Shown one piece after another: positions 1 to 6,697 of a stretch of 8,481 nt of DNA. The translations under genes were made by a program, and so were the position numbers. The stretch covers positions 1-8,481 of the forward strand of contig CABQJA010000092.1 of assembly GCA_902464345.1 (NCBI GenBank), given 5' to 3'. Source of the stretch: an uncultured Clostridium sp. (GTDB lineage Bacteria > Bacillota > Clostridia > Lachnospirales > Lachnospiraceae). Within the stretch, counting starts at the first letter, position 1, and every line of letters begins with the position of its first letter. The notes under the pieces were generated by a model. It saw only the letters and a program-made list of their open reading frames with translations, made no database searches and was not told the origin of the DNA.

Positions 1-12
1 GAGGTAATTCGT

Positions 13-2658
13 ATGCAGGAGTATTGGAATCAATCGGCGGAAAAAGTCAGGGCAACATTCAGAACCGGTCCGGATGGTCTGCAGGATGCACAGGTGGAAG
101 AAATCCGGAAAAGAGTCGGTGAAAATACACTGGCAGAGGGTAAGAAAAAAAGCATAGTTATGGTGTTTCTAAGTCAGTTCTGTGATCTGCTGATTGTGAT
201 CTTGCTGATCGCAGCCGGAATATCCATGTTTTCCGGAAATGTGGAAAGCACGATCGTAATTGTGGCAGTGCTGTTGATGAATGCGGTTCTTGGAACCGTC
301 CAGCATGTAAAGGCACAGAAATCACTGGATAGCTTAAAGCAGCTTTCGTCGCCGACCGCAAAGGTGATCCGTAATGGAAGGCTGATGGAGATTCCGTCGA
401 AAAAGGTGGTACCGGGTGATCTTGTGATGCTGGAGGCGGGGGATATGATCGTGGCAGACGGAAGGATTCTGCACAACTATTCCCTGCAGGTAAATGAGAG
501 TGCACTGACCGGAGAATCTACCAATGTGGATAAGGAGGATGCACCGTTGTCGGGCAATGTGGCGCTGGCAGATCGGGTAAATATGGTCTATTCCGGCGGC
601 CTGGTTACGTATGGAAGGGCAGAGGTTCTGGTGACTGCGACCGGTATGGAAACAGAAATCGGTAAAATAGCAGGTATGATGAATGACATCCAGGAGCGGA
701 AGACACCGCTTCAAGTCAGTCTGGATCAGTTCAGTAAGCATCTGGCAACCCTGATCATGATTATTTCGGCACTTGTATTCGGACTTTGCATTCTGCGGAA
801 GATGCCGATCATAGATTCCTTAATGTTTGCAGTAGCTCTTGCAGTTGCGGCAATTCCAGAGGCATTAAGCTCTATTGTGACGATCGTTCAGGCAATGGGA
901 ACGCAGAAAATGGCGAGAGAGCAGGCAATTATAAAGGATTTAAAGGCAGTGGAGAGCCTTGGCTGTGTGTCTGTGATCTGTTCCGATAAGACCGGAACAC
1001 TGACGCAGAATAAGATGACCGTACAGAAGCTTTATATAGATGGCAGAGAGTGGAAGCCGGAGGAAATCGATCTTCATAATCAGCTCCACCGGTATTTGCT
1101 CTATGATGCGGTGCTGACCAATGATTCCAGCCTGGTGGATGGAAAGGGAATCGGAGATCCGACAGAGTATGCTTTGCTCGAAATGGTTCGAAAGATTCCG
1201 GTAGCAGAGAATGATACGGTTCTGGCAGATGGATTTCATGAGAATCTGCTCCGGCAGACAATGGTCCGGATGGAGGAGCTTCCGTTTGATTCAGACCGGA
1301 AGCTGATGTCTACCAAGTATTGTCTGCATGGAGTTCCGACGCTTCTGACCAAGGGCGCGGTAGATGTGTTACTGGATCGGTGTGTCAGCATCCGGACCTC
1401 CGATGGCATCCTGCCTATGGATGAGGGGCAGCGGAAGAAAATCCGGGAGGAAAACCGTCATTTCTCGGAGCAGGGACTCCGGGTGCTGGCATTTGCATAT
1501 CGGGAGCTGGATCAGCCCCTGACTATGGAGGAGGAGAAACGCTATATCTTCCTCGGACTGATCTCCATGATGGATCCTCCGCGTCCGGAGGCGATCACAG
1601 CTGTAGCAGATGCAAAGCATGCCGGTATCCGACCGGTTATGATTACAGGTGACCATAAGATTACAGCCACTGCGATTGCAAAGGAGATCGGCATTTTTGA
1701 AGCCGGTGATCTGGCTGTGACCGGTATGGAGCTGGATGCAATGACAGAGGAGGAGCTGGATCAGAAGATTGAACAGATATCGGTTTATGCCAGAGTATCA
1801 CCGGAGAATAAGATCCGTATTGTCAAGAGCTGGCAGAAAAAGGGAAGGATCGTATCCATGACCGGAGATGGTGTCAATGATGCACCCGCATTGAAGCAGG
1901 CAGATATCGGAGTGGCAATGGGGATCACCGGAACGGCAGTATCCAAGGATGCGGCAGCGATGATTCTGGCAGATGATAATTTCGCCACAATCATGAAGGC
2001 GGTATTAAACGGAAGAAATGTATATCGGAATATCAGGAATGCAATCCTGTTCCTGCTGTCCGGCAACATGGCGGCAATTCTGGCGGTTCTTTATACCTCG
2101 ATTCTGGGACTCTCCGTTCCGTTTGCTCCGGTACATCTGCTGTTTATCAATCTGCTGACGGATTCATTACCGGCGATCGCGATCGGTATGGAACCGGCGG
2201 ATCCGACGCTGCTGGATGAGAAACCGAGAGATCCGAAGGAGAGTATTCTGAACCGGACCTTTTTCGGACGAATCTTTCTGCAGGGGATTCTGATTGCTCT
2301 GGCAGTTATGGCGGCCTATTATATGGGCAGTCCGATGCAGACACCGGCAGTCGCTATGACCTATGCGTTTGCAACTCTGACATTGGCAAGATTGTTCCAC
2401 GGCTTCAATTGCAGAACCGGACAGTCGATACTTCGGGTCGGTTTCCGGTCAAATCCGTATAGTATTGGAGCGTTTGCAGCGGGGGTTGTACTGCTGGTAC
2501 TGGTACTGACTGTGCCGCCGCTTCAGGAGCTGTTCAGTGTATCCGGTATTACCGGACCGGCACTTTTGAGAATTGCCGGACTGGCAATCCTGCCGACCGT
2601 TTGTATTCAGATTGTAAAAATGCTCCGGGAACGGAAGGGTAGCAGAAAAGAAAGGTAA
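13..2658 (+). CDS. Calcium-translocating P-type ATPase (P2-type, SERCA/PMR1-like)
   Basis: An 881-residue integral membrane pump, full length for bacterial P2-type ATPases, which use ATP to export Ca2+ from the cytoplasm. Visible in order: N-terminal cation-ATPase domain; M1 and M2 at about residues 58-96; actuator loop with TGES at 166-169; M4 with PEAL at 282-285; phosphorylation motif DKTGT at 325-329 (Asp325 is the phosphorylated residue); nucleotide-domain KGA at 447-449; TGD at 545-547; hinge TGDGVNDAP at 617-625; M5 to M10 at about 675-872. Likely Ca2+ ligands are Glu283 (M4), Asn713 and Asp717 (M6, NLLTD). The M5 position matching SERCA Glu771 is Ala688, which suggests a single Ca2+ site as in PMCA-type pumps. 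The start is supported by GAGGT at 1-5, seven bases upstream. The promoter lies outside the window. It is first in a likely operon with the phosphate genes. Mn2+ transport cannot be excluded. Confidence 0.95.
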   Translation: MQEYWNQSAEKVRATFRTGPDGLQDAQVEEIRKRVGENTLAEGKKKSIVMVFLSQFCDLLIVILLIAAGISMFSGNVESTIVIVAVLLMNAVLGTVQHVKAQKSLDSLKQLSSPTAKVIRNGRLMEIPSKKVVPGDLVMLEAGDMIVADGRILHNYSLQVNESALTGESTNVDKEDAPLSGNVALADRVNMVYSGGLVTYGRAEVLVTATGMETEIGKIAGMMNDIQERKTPLQVSLDQFSKHLATLIMIISALVFGLCILRKMPIIDSLMFAVALAVAAIPEALSSIVTIVQAMGTQKMAREQAIIKDLKAVESLGCVSVICSDKTGTLTQNKMTVQKLYIDGREWKPEEIDLHNQLHRYLLYDAVLTNDSSLVDGKGIGDPTEYALLEMVRKIPVAENDTVLADGFHENLLRQTMVRMEELPFDSDRKLMSTKYCLHGVPTLLTKGAVDVLLDRCVSIRTSDGILPMDEGQRKKIREENRHFSEQGLRVLAFAYRELDQPLTMEEEKRYIFLGLISMMDPPRPEAITAVADAKHAGIRPVMITGDHKITATAIAKEIGIFEAGDLAVTGMELDAMTEEELDQKIEQISVYARVSPENKIRIVKSWQKKGRIVSMTGDGVNDAPALKQADIGVAMGITGTAVSKDAAAMILADDNFATIMKAVLNGRNVYRNIRNAILFLLSGNMAAILAVLYTSILGLSVPFAPVHLLFINLLTDSLPAIAIGMEPADPTLLDEKPRDPKESILNRTFFGRIFLQGILIALAVMAAYYMGSPMQTPAVAMTYAFATLTLARLFHGFNCRTGQSILRVGFRSNPYSIGAFAAGVVLLVLVLTVPPLQELFSVSGITGPALLRIAGLAILPTVCIQIVKMLRERKGSRKER

Positions 2659-2682
2659 GAGCTTGGAGGATACAGGAAAACT

Positions 2683-3741
2683 ATGGAATATGAGATATCA
2701 TTTGGATACTTTTTGCAGCAGATGGGGGAACATCCGCTCCTGCTGATATCAGTATTGCTGACACTGGGTGTTATATTTGTAAACGGCTGGACCGATGCAC
2801 CGAATGCGATCGCAACCTGTGTGGTCACCCGGTGTATCGGTGTCAGGCAGGCCATTATTATGGCAGCGATTTGTAATTTCTTCGGTGTGCTGGTAATGAC
2901 CATGTTTAATTCCAAGGTAGCAATGACGATTAAGAACATGGTGAATTTTAACGGGAATAATCAGGATGCAATGATCGCCCTCTGTGCAGCAATGGCTGCG
3001 ATTGTAATCTGGGCGGTCGGAGCCTGGTACTTCGGAATACCGACGAGTGAAAGTCATGCATTGATCGCAGGGCTGACCGGTGCGGCCATTGCACTTCAGG
3101 GCGGAATGGATGGAGTCAACGGTGCGGAATGGCTGAAGGTCATCTATGGCCTGGTCTTATCTACGATCGGTGGTTTTGTGCTGGGATTTATAATCTGTAA
3201 GGCAATGACGTTGATCTTTTATAACTGTAACCGTGAGAAAATGAACCGCTTCCTGCAGGCCGGACAGGTGGCAGGTGGTGCGGCAATGGCATTTGTACAT
3301 GGCGCACAGGATGGACAGAAGTTTATGGGAGTCCTGCTTCTGGGTCTGTTCCTGACCAATGGCATGGAGGATACGCAGGGGGCGACAATCCCAATCTGGA
3401 TGATGCTGCTTTGCTCTGTGGTGATGGGTGTCGGCACCTCTGTCGGTGGTAAGAAGATCATTAAGTCCGTAGGAATGGATATGGTAAAGCTTGAGAAATA
3501 TCAGGGCTTTTCTGCGGACGTTGCGGCGTCCATCAGTATTCTGGTTTCGACCTTGTTTGGTTTACCGGTCAGTACGACCCATGTAAAGACCACGGCAATT
3601 ATGGGAGTCGGAGCCGTAAAGAGGAAATCGTCTATTAACTTCAGTGTGGTTAAGGATATGCTTCTGGCATGGGTTCTGACCTTTCCGGGATGCGGTGTGA
3701 TCGGCTTCGGAATGGCGAAGCTGATGCTGTTGTTAAAATAA
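2683..3741 (+). CDS. Inorganic phosphate transporter, PiT family
   Basis: A 352-residue, strongly hydrophobic membrane protein of the PiT family (PF01384), which takes up phosphate, in bacteria usually as a neutral metal-phosphate complex with protons. The two inverted halves typical of the family are visible. The first has GWTDAPNAIA at residues 35-44 and PTSESH at 120-125; the second has HGAQDGQKF at 206-214 and PVSTTH at 295-300. About nine or ten membrane segments can be picked out, the last at about 325-350. The second-half signature reads GAQD rather than the textbook GAND. The length suits the compact bacterial form without a large cytoplasmic loop. GGAGGA at 2665-2670 lies 12 bases before the ATG, a slightly long spacing. 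The gene begins 24 bases after the ATPase stop and is followed by its DUF47 partner. The metal or ion co-substrate cannot be read from the sequence. Confidence 0.95.
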   Translation: MEYEISFGYFLQQMGEHPLLLISVLLTLGVIFVNGWTDAPNAIATCVVTRCIGVRQAIIMAAICNFFGVLVMTMFNSKVAMTIKNMVNFNGNNQDAMIALCAAMAAIVIWAVGAWYFGIPTSESHALIAGLTGAAIALQGGMDGVNGAEWLKVIYGLVLSTIGGFVLGFIICKAMTLIFYNCNREKMNRFLQAGQVAGGAAMAFVHGAQDGQKFMGVLLLGLFLTNGMEDTQGATIPIWMMLLCSVVMGVGTSVGGKKIIKSVGMDMVKLEKYQGFSADVAASISILVSTLFGLPVSTTHVKTTAIMGVGAVKRKSSINFSVVKDMLLAWVLTFPGCGVIGFGMAKLMLLLK

Positions 3742-3760
3742 GAAGTCTAATATAGTAGCA

Positions 3761-3766
3761 GAGGAG
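3761..3766 (+). promoter_or_regulatory. Ribosome binding site deciding the DUF47 start
   Basis: GAGGAG at this place is one base from the ATG at 3768 and seven bases from the ATG at 3774. Seven is the spacing of the other good sites in this window (for example at 13, 4546, 4560 and 8423), so the second ATG is the better start. Confidence 0.75.
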
Positions 3767-3773
3767 AATGAAA

Positions 3774-4394
3774 ATGAAAAAGAAAAAGGATGAGTTTTAT
3801 TATAAGAATCTGAATCAGTGTGTGGGATATGCATGCCGGGCGGCAGAGGTTCTGCAGGAAACATTAAAGGAGTTTGATCCGGCGATTCTGCAGGAAAGGA
3901 TTGAGCAGGTGCATGAGCTGGAGCAGCAGGGTGATACCAAGCGGCATAAGATGATGGCCGTCCTGAATCAGGCATTTATCACACCGATTGAACGGGAGGA
4001 TCTGATTGCGTTAAGCAATGCATTGGATGATACGACCGACTCTATAGAAGAAATCCTGCTTCAGATCTATATGTGCAGGGTGGAAACCGTCCGGGAGGAT
4101 CTGTTTCCGGTGCTGGAGGTGCTGCTGGAGAGTGTCCGGACGCTGGAAAATCTGGTGGGAGAGCTGGAGAATTTCAAGCATTCCAAAAAGCTGGAGAAAT
4201 ATATAATTCAGGTTAATGATCTGGAGGAGCAGGGAGACCGCTTATACATGGAGAACATGTACCGGCTCCACGGAGAATCCGATGTGAAGACGATCCTCAC
4301 ATGGAGAACCATTTACGAATGTGTGGAGACCTGTCTGGATACCTGCGAGCATGCGGCGGATATCGTCGAAACAGTCAGAATGAAGAATCTATAA
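3774..4394 (+). CDS. DUF47 family Pit accessory protein (PhoU-like)
   Basis: A 206-residue soluble, mainly helical protein of the DUF47/PhoU-like family (PF01865), members of which are commonly encoded beside PiT carriers and are thought to modulate them. Visible marks are the family block TPIERED at residues 70-76 followed by ALDDTTD at 83-89, and two related acidic helix motifs, EQQGD at 50-54 and EEQGD at 151-155. These suggest the two-fold helical-bundle repeat and acidic metal-binding patches known in PhoU relatives. There is no signal peptide or membrane segment; the N-terminus is lysine-rich (MKKKKDEF). An in-frame ATG at 3768 would add two residues but sits only one base from the GAGGAG ribosome site, whereas the ATG at 3774 has a normal seven-base spacing, so I chose 3774. 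The gene begins about 32 bases after the carrier's stop, and no hairpin terminator follows it. Confidence 0.93.
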   Translation: MKKKKDEFYYKNLNQCVGYACRAAEVLQETLKEFDPAILQERIEQVHELEQQGDTKRHKMMAVLNQAFITPIEREDLIALSNALDDTTDSIEEILLQIYMCRVETVREDLFPVLEVLLESVRTLENLVGELENFKHSKKLEKYIIQVNDLEEQGDRLYMENMYRLHGESDVKTILTWRTIYECVETCLDTCEHAADIVETVRMKNL

Positions 4395-4417
4395 AATTTT
4401 TAAATGTCGACAAGATT

Positions 4418-4448
4418 TTGACAAAAATTACCGGAAATATGATATACT
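4418..4448 (+). promoter_or_regulatory. Likely sigma-70/SigA promoter for the small-protein unit
   Basis: A perfect -35 box TTGACA lies at 4418-4423 and a good -10 box TATACT at 4443-4448. The 19-base spacer is longer than the optimal 17, so strength is uncertain; the alternative -10 TATGAT at 4438-4443 would leave only 14 bases. The region is AT-rich and lies just after the DUF47 stop, as expected for a new promoter. Transcription would begin near 4455 and give a leader of about 100 bases before the 159-residue protein gene. Confidence 0.6.
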
Positions 4449-4533
4449 GACAATGGTCGCATGAGATTAGACATTTCAGCGATACATTATCCGTGTTTCA
4501 CAGAATATAAACTAAGGGAATGAACAGAGATAC

Positions 4534-4538
4534 GGAGG
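4534..4538 (+). promoter_or_regulatory. Ribosome binding site of the MEEKK mini-ORF
   Basis: GGAGG here is seven bases before the ATG at 4546, an ideal spacing. It is a second, independent site upstream of the one used by the membrane-protein gene (GGAGG at 4548-4552, seven bases before the ATG at 4560). The doubling argues that the mini-ORF may really be translated. Confidence 0.5.
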
Positions 4539-4545
4539 TTATATC

Positions 4546-4563
4546 ATGGAGGAAAAGAAATGA
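4546..4563 (+). CDS. Five-codon leader mini-ORF (MEEKK), possible translational coupler
   Basis: ATG GAG GAA AAG AAA TGA encodes Met-Glu-Glu-Lys-Lys and stops. Its stop overlaps the next gene's start as ATGA (4560-4563), and the next gene's ribosome binding site lies inside it (GGAGG at 4548-4552). Such an arrangement is a known way to couple translation: ribosomes ending the short frame are placed to restart on the next gene. The peptide itself has no recognisable function. It may instead be chance, because a GGAGG-containing purine-rich stretch next to an ATG easily yields short Glu/Lys codons. Confidence 0.35.
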   Translation: MEEKK

Positions 4564-5039
4564 AGTTAACAAAGTTTGGTGTGTCAGTGGCATTGATCAG
4601 TGCGGTTGCGTATTTCGCAGGGTATGTGGGAATCGTACCAATCGTATTATTATTTATCTTTGCATTATACACCGATATCGAGATTGTAGCGAAGAAGAAT
4701 ATCACACAGGCAATGATCATATCTGTATTCTTCAGCATTCTGACAATGGTATTCGGTGCATGCAGCAGTGGCTATATGGACTTTATCGGATTGTTCAGCG
4801 GTGCTTACGGTGTATACAATGTATTGAGCAAGCTTGACTTCTGCAGCTGGCTGAAGACCATCTGCGGTATTGCGGAGTTTGTAATCATGATCTATGCAGT
4901 CATTGCAGCATTCAAGGGTGATGTTGTAAAGCTTCCGATCGTGACCAATATGGTTGAGAAGCATTTCGGTGAGGAGCCTGAAGCAGCTACAACAACAGAG
5001 ACCAAGAGCATTGCAGAAGATACAGATACAGAGCAGTAG
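4560..5039 (+). CDS. Small multi-pass membrane protein, unnamed
   Basis: A 159-residue protein that I cannot name. It begins MKLTKFGVSV and has hydrophobic segments at about residues 7-21, 22-38, 50-68 and 98-118, with a weaker one between about 72 and 90, so probably four membrane spans. After the last span comes KLPIVTNMVEKHF (124-136), then an acidic, threonine-rich, probably disordered tail (138-159). From memory, proteins starting with a similar 'FGVSV' block and ending in a 'KLP-V-LVEK' block recur in Clostridia as uncharacterised membrane proteins; this recollection needs checking. Three cysteines lie at 68, 95 and 102. The start at 4560 is supported by GGAGG at 4548-4552 with seven-base spacing. 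The 75-residue gene follows after 20 bases, so the two are probably co-transcribed. Tic20/DUF4870-like folds are possible but not shown. Confidence 0.85.
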   Translation: MKLTKFGVSVALISAVAYFAGYVGIVPIVLLFIFALYTDIEIVAKKNITQAMIISVFFSILTMVFGACSSGYMDFIGLFSGAYGVYNVLSKLDFCSWLKTICGIAEFVIMIYAVIAAFKGDVVKLPIVTNMVEKHFGEEPEAATTTETKSIAEDTDTEQ

Positions 5040-5059
5040 AAATAGAAGGGAAGAGTAAG

Positions 5060-5287
5060 ATGAAGAATCCGGCAGCACTATTTAAGATAAAGGGAATGTG
5101 GGATACATTTGTTCAGAATCATCCGAAGTTTCCAATGTTTTTAAACGCAGTAAAAAATTCCGGTATATCAGAAGGCAGTATTCTGGAGGTTCAGGTTACA
5201 CAGCCGGATGGGGAAGTCATGAAGACGAATATCAAGGTTACCCAGTCGGATCTGGAGTTATTTGAACAGCTGAAAACCCTGATGTAA
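5060..5287 (+). CDS. Small conserved-looking soluble protein, unnamed
   Basis: A 75-residue protein without membrane segment or signal peptide. I do not know its function. Its pattern suggests an N-terminal helix (about residues 4-33, containing KGMWDTFVQNHPKFP), a two-strand beta hairpin (about 41-48 and 53-61, around the turn PDGE), and a C-terminal helix (SDLELFEQLKTL, 63-74). I recall similar short proteins in Clostridia, but that is memory only. An AAGGGA ribosome site at 5046-5051 is eight bases before the ATG. It lies 20 bases after the membrane-protein gene, with a strong terminator 61 bases after its stop, so it ends that transcript. Being real is favoured by the good ribosome site, regular amphipathic pattern and operon position. 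Confidence 0.82.
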   Translation: MKNPAALFKIKGMWDTFVQNHPKFPMFLNAVKNSGISEGSILEVQVTQPDGEVMKTNIKVTQSDLELFEQLKTLM

Positions 5288-5348
5288 TCTGCGGTTTTAT
5301 TATTCGAACAGATTGTTCAGACAATAAGAACATAACAGAATGTAATCA

Positions 5349-5404
5349 AAAGTCCGGCGATACGGATCAGCCTGCAAAAGCAGAGATCCGTATCGCCGGA
5401 CTTT
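5349..5404. terminator. Bidirectional Rho-independent terminator between convergent operons
   Basis: A perfect 20-bp stem pairs 5349-5368 with 5385-5404. The loop of 16 bases contains a further 4-bp stem (CTGC/GCAG) closed by AAAA. On the + strand the stem ends in CTTT and runs into TTTAT-rich sequence; on the - strand the A run at 5348-5351 becomes TTTT followed by GATTA. It therefore can end the + strand unit (last stop at 5287) and the - strand unit (FabF stop at 5447). Confidence 0.93.
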
Positions 5405-5446
5405 ATTTATGGTATATGATTTGTATTTATTATCTGTCTATATATC

Positions 5447-6697
5447 TTACAGATATTTTTTCAGTAAGATACTGGAGTTCTGACCGCCGAAGCCGAACGC
5501 ATTGGACATGGCAATCTGTACATCCTGCTTTCTTGCCTGATTCGGGACATAATCGAGATCGCATTCCGGATCCGGATTTGTCAGGTTCAATGTCGGAGGT
5601 ACAATACCATCCTGAATGGCCTTTACACAGGCAATCGTTTCGGTAATACCACCGGCACCCATCATGTGGCCGGTAGAACCCTTCGTAGAAGAAATTGCCA
5701 TCTTCTTTGCATAGTCGCCGAACAGAGTCTTGATCGCAGTGGTCTCAATAATATCACCCTTTGGTGTGGAAGTACCATGGGTATTAATATAATCAACCTC
5801 TTCCGGCTGAATACCTGCCTTTTCCAGACAACGCTTCATACAGAAAACTGCACCGATTCCTTCCGGATGAGGAGAGGTAACATGATAGCCATCGGTACTG
5901 TTGGCCCAGCCGATCACAGACGCATGGATGTGTGCATTTCTTGCTTTTGCATGCTCTTCGGTCTCAATGACGATACAACCGCCGCCTTCACCCATAACGA
6001 AGCCGTCACGATTTGCATCAAACGGACAACTGGCTGATTCCGGTGAATCATTCCGGGTTGATAATGCATGGGCAGATGCCAGTCCCATGATCGTAAGCGG
6101 AGAGGTGGCTGCTTCTGCACCAACGCAGAGAACAACGTCTGCTTCACCACTGTTGATCAGCATGATTCCGGTCGATAATGCATCTGCACCGGAGGAGCAG
6201 GCTGTAGTAACAGTCAGGCTCGGGCCGCGGAGCCCCTTTGCAATCGCAATCTGAGCGGCTGCAATATTACCGATAACCTTTGGGACAAATCGCGGGCTTA
6301 CCTTAGATTGTGCACCGGTGCTGATACTGTTCTGAGTCTCTGCAATAGTGGCAATTCCGGCAAAGGCAGTACCGACTACGATTCCGATCCGTTCCGCCGG
6401 AACTGTCCGGGCTTCCGGAGCATCCGGGTGAAGGTCTGCATCCTGCATAGCCTCTTCGGCTGCGACATATCCATATTGCATGAATAAATCCATCTCACGG
6501 GCCAGCTTGCGCGGCATATGCTCGGTTGCATCAAAGCCCTTTACCTCGGCAGCAATCTGCACCGGAAGAGCGGAAGCGTCAAACCGGGTGATTTTCCCGA
6601 TTCCGTGCACGCCGGAAACCAATCCATTCCAATATTTAGCTACACCAATCCCGATGGGAGTTACAGCACCCATACCGGTAATAACAATCTTATTCAT
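5447..6697 (-). CDS. fabF: Beta-ketoacyl-ACP synthase II (FabF type)
   Basis: A 416-residue cytoplasmic thiolase-fold condensing enzyme, close in length to E. coli FabF. KAS II enzymes join malonyl-ACP to a growing acyl-ACP chain in fatty acid synthesis. The full catalytic set is visible: Cys167 in TTACSSGADAL, His307 in NTHGTSTPKGD and His344 in GSTGHMMGAGG, with Lys339 just before the second histidine. It begins with the typical MNKIVITGMGAVTPIG block. The frame is open 26 codons further upstream, but that part lies inside the ligase gene and resembles no KAS sequence, so I start at 6697. AGGAG (6714 to 6710) is 12 bases upstream. The first eight bases overlap the end of the acyl-CoA ligase gene (ATGAATAA), suggesting coupled translation. 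No other fatty-acid synthesis genes are beside it, so it may be a second or specialised copy; the symbol reflects family only. Confidence 0.93.
   Translation of the reverse strand: MNKIVITGMGAVTPIGIGVAKYWNGLVSGVHGIGKITRFDASALPVQIAAEVKGFDATEHMPRKLAREMDLFMQYGYVAAEEAMQDADLHPDAPEARTVPAERIGIVVGTAFAGIATIAETQNSISTGAQSKVSPRFVPKVIGNIAAAQIAIAKGLRGPSLTVTTACSSGADALSTGIMLINSGEADVVLCVGAEAATSPLTIMGLASAHALSTRNDSPESASCPFDANRDGFVMGEGGGCIVIETEEHAKARNAHIHASVIGWANSTDGYHVTSPHPEGIGAVFCMKRCLEKAGIQPEEVDYINTHGTSTPKGDIIETTAIKTLFGDYAKKMAISSTKGSTGHMMGAGGITETIACVKAIQDGIVPPTLNLTNPDPECDLDYVPNQARKQDVQIAMSNAFGFGGQNSSILLKKYL
6690..6697 (-). other. Ligase stop / FabF start overlap (ATGAATAA)
   Basis: Read on the - strand, the eight bases hold the FabF start ATG and, in another frame, the ligase stop TAA. 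Overlaps of this sort usually mean one mRNA and re-initiation of translation, and so a matched supply of the two proteins. Confidence 0.85.

Larger units (their letters stand above)
4395..4559 (+). other. Intergenic leader region between DUF47 gene and membrane-protein gene
   Basis: This 165-base stretch holds the likely promoter, then an untranslated leader from about 4455, then two good ribosome binding sites with a five-codon reading frame. I find no convincing terminator hairpin for the upstream phosphate cluster, so some read-through is likely. I do not recognise a riboswitch or T-box in the leader. Confidence 0.6.

Noticed and set aside
158..3057. Several open frames of 77 to 135 codons on the - strand across the ATPase and phosphate-carrier genes.
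   Set aside because: They are antisense shadows of clearly conserved genes. They show no domain-like pattern and no suitable ribosome sites.
3768..3773. An ATG at 3768 as the start of the DUF47 protein.
   Set aside because: It is only one base from the GAGGAG ribosome site, while the in-frame ATG at 3774 has a normal seven-base spacing.
4447..4479. A possible stem pairing CTGA-AATG-TC with GACATTTCAG.
   Set aside because: It needs two bulges, and the left arm overlaps the -10 box and the bases before the predicted transcription start, so it would not be wholly transcribed from that promoter.
4520..4837. A 105-codon + strand open frame that overlaps the 159-residue membrane-protein gene.
   Set aside because: Its ATG has only a poor, too-close ribosome site. 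The translation is rich in Cys, Arg and His in an irregular pattern, and it is out of frame with a better supported gene.
5306..5325. Small inverted repeats GAACA-gat-TGTTC and ATTGT-TCAG-ACAAT after the 75-residue gene.
   Set aside because: Five-base arms in an AT-rich intergenic region are expected by chance; they overlap each other and have no T tract, and a far stronger terminator lies just downstream.
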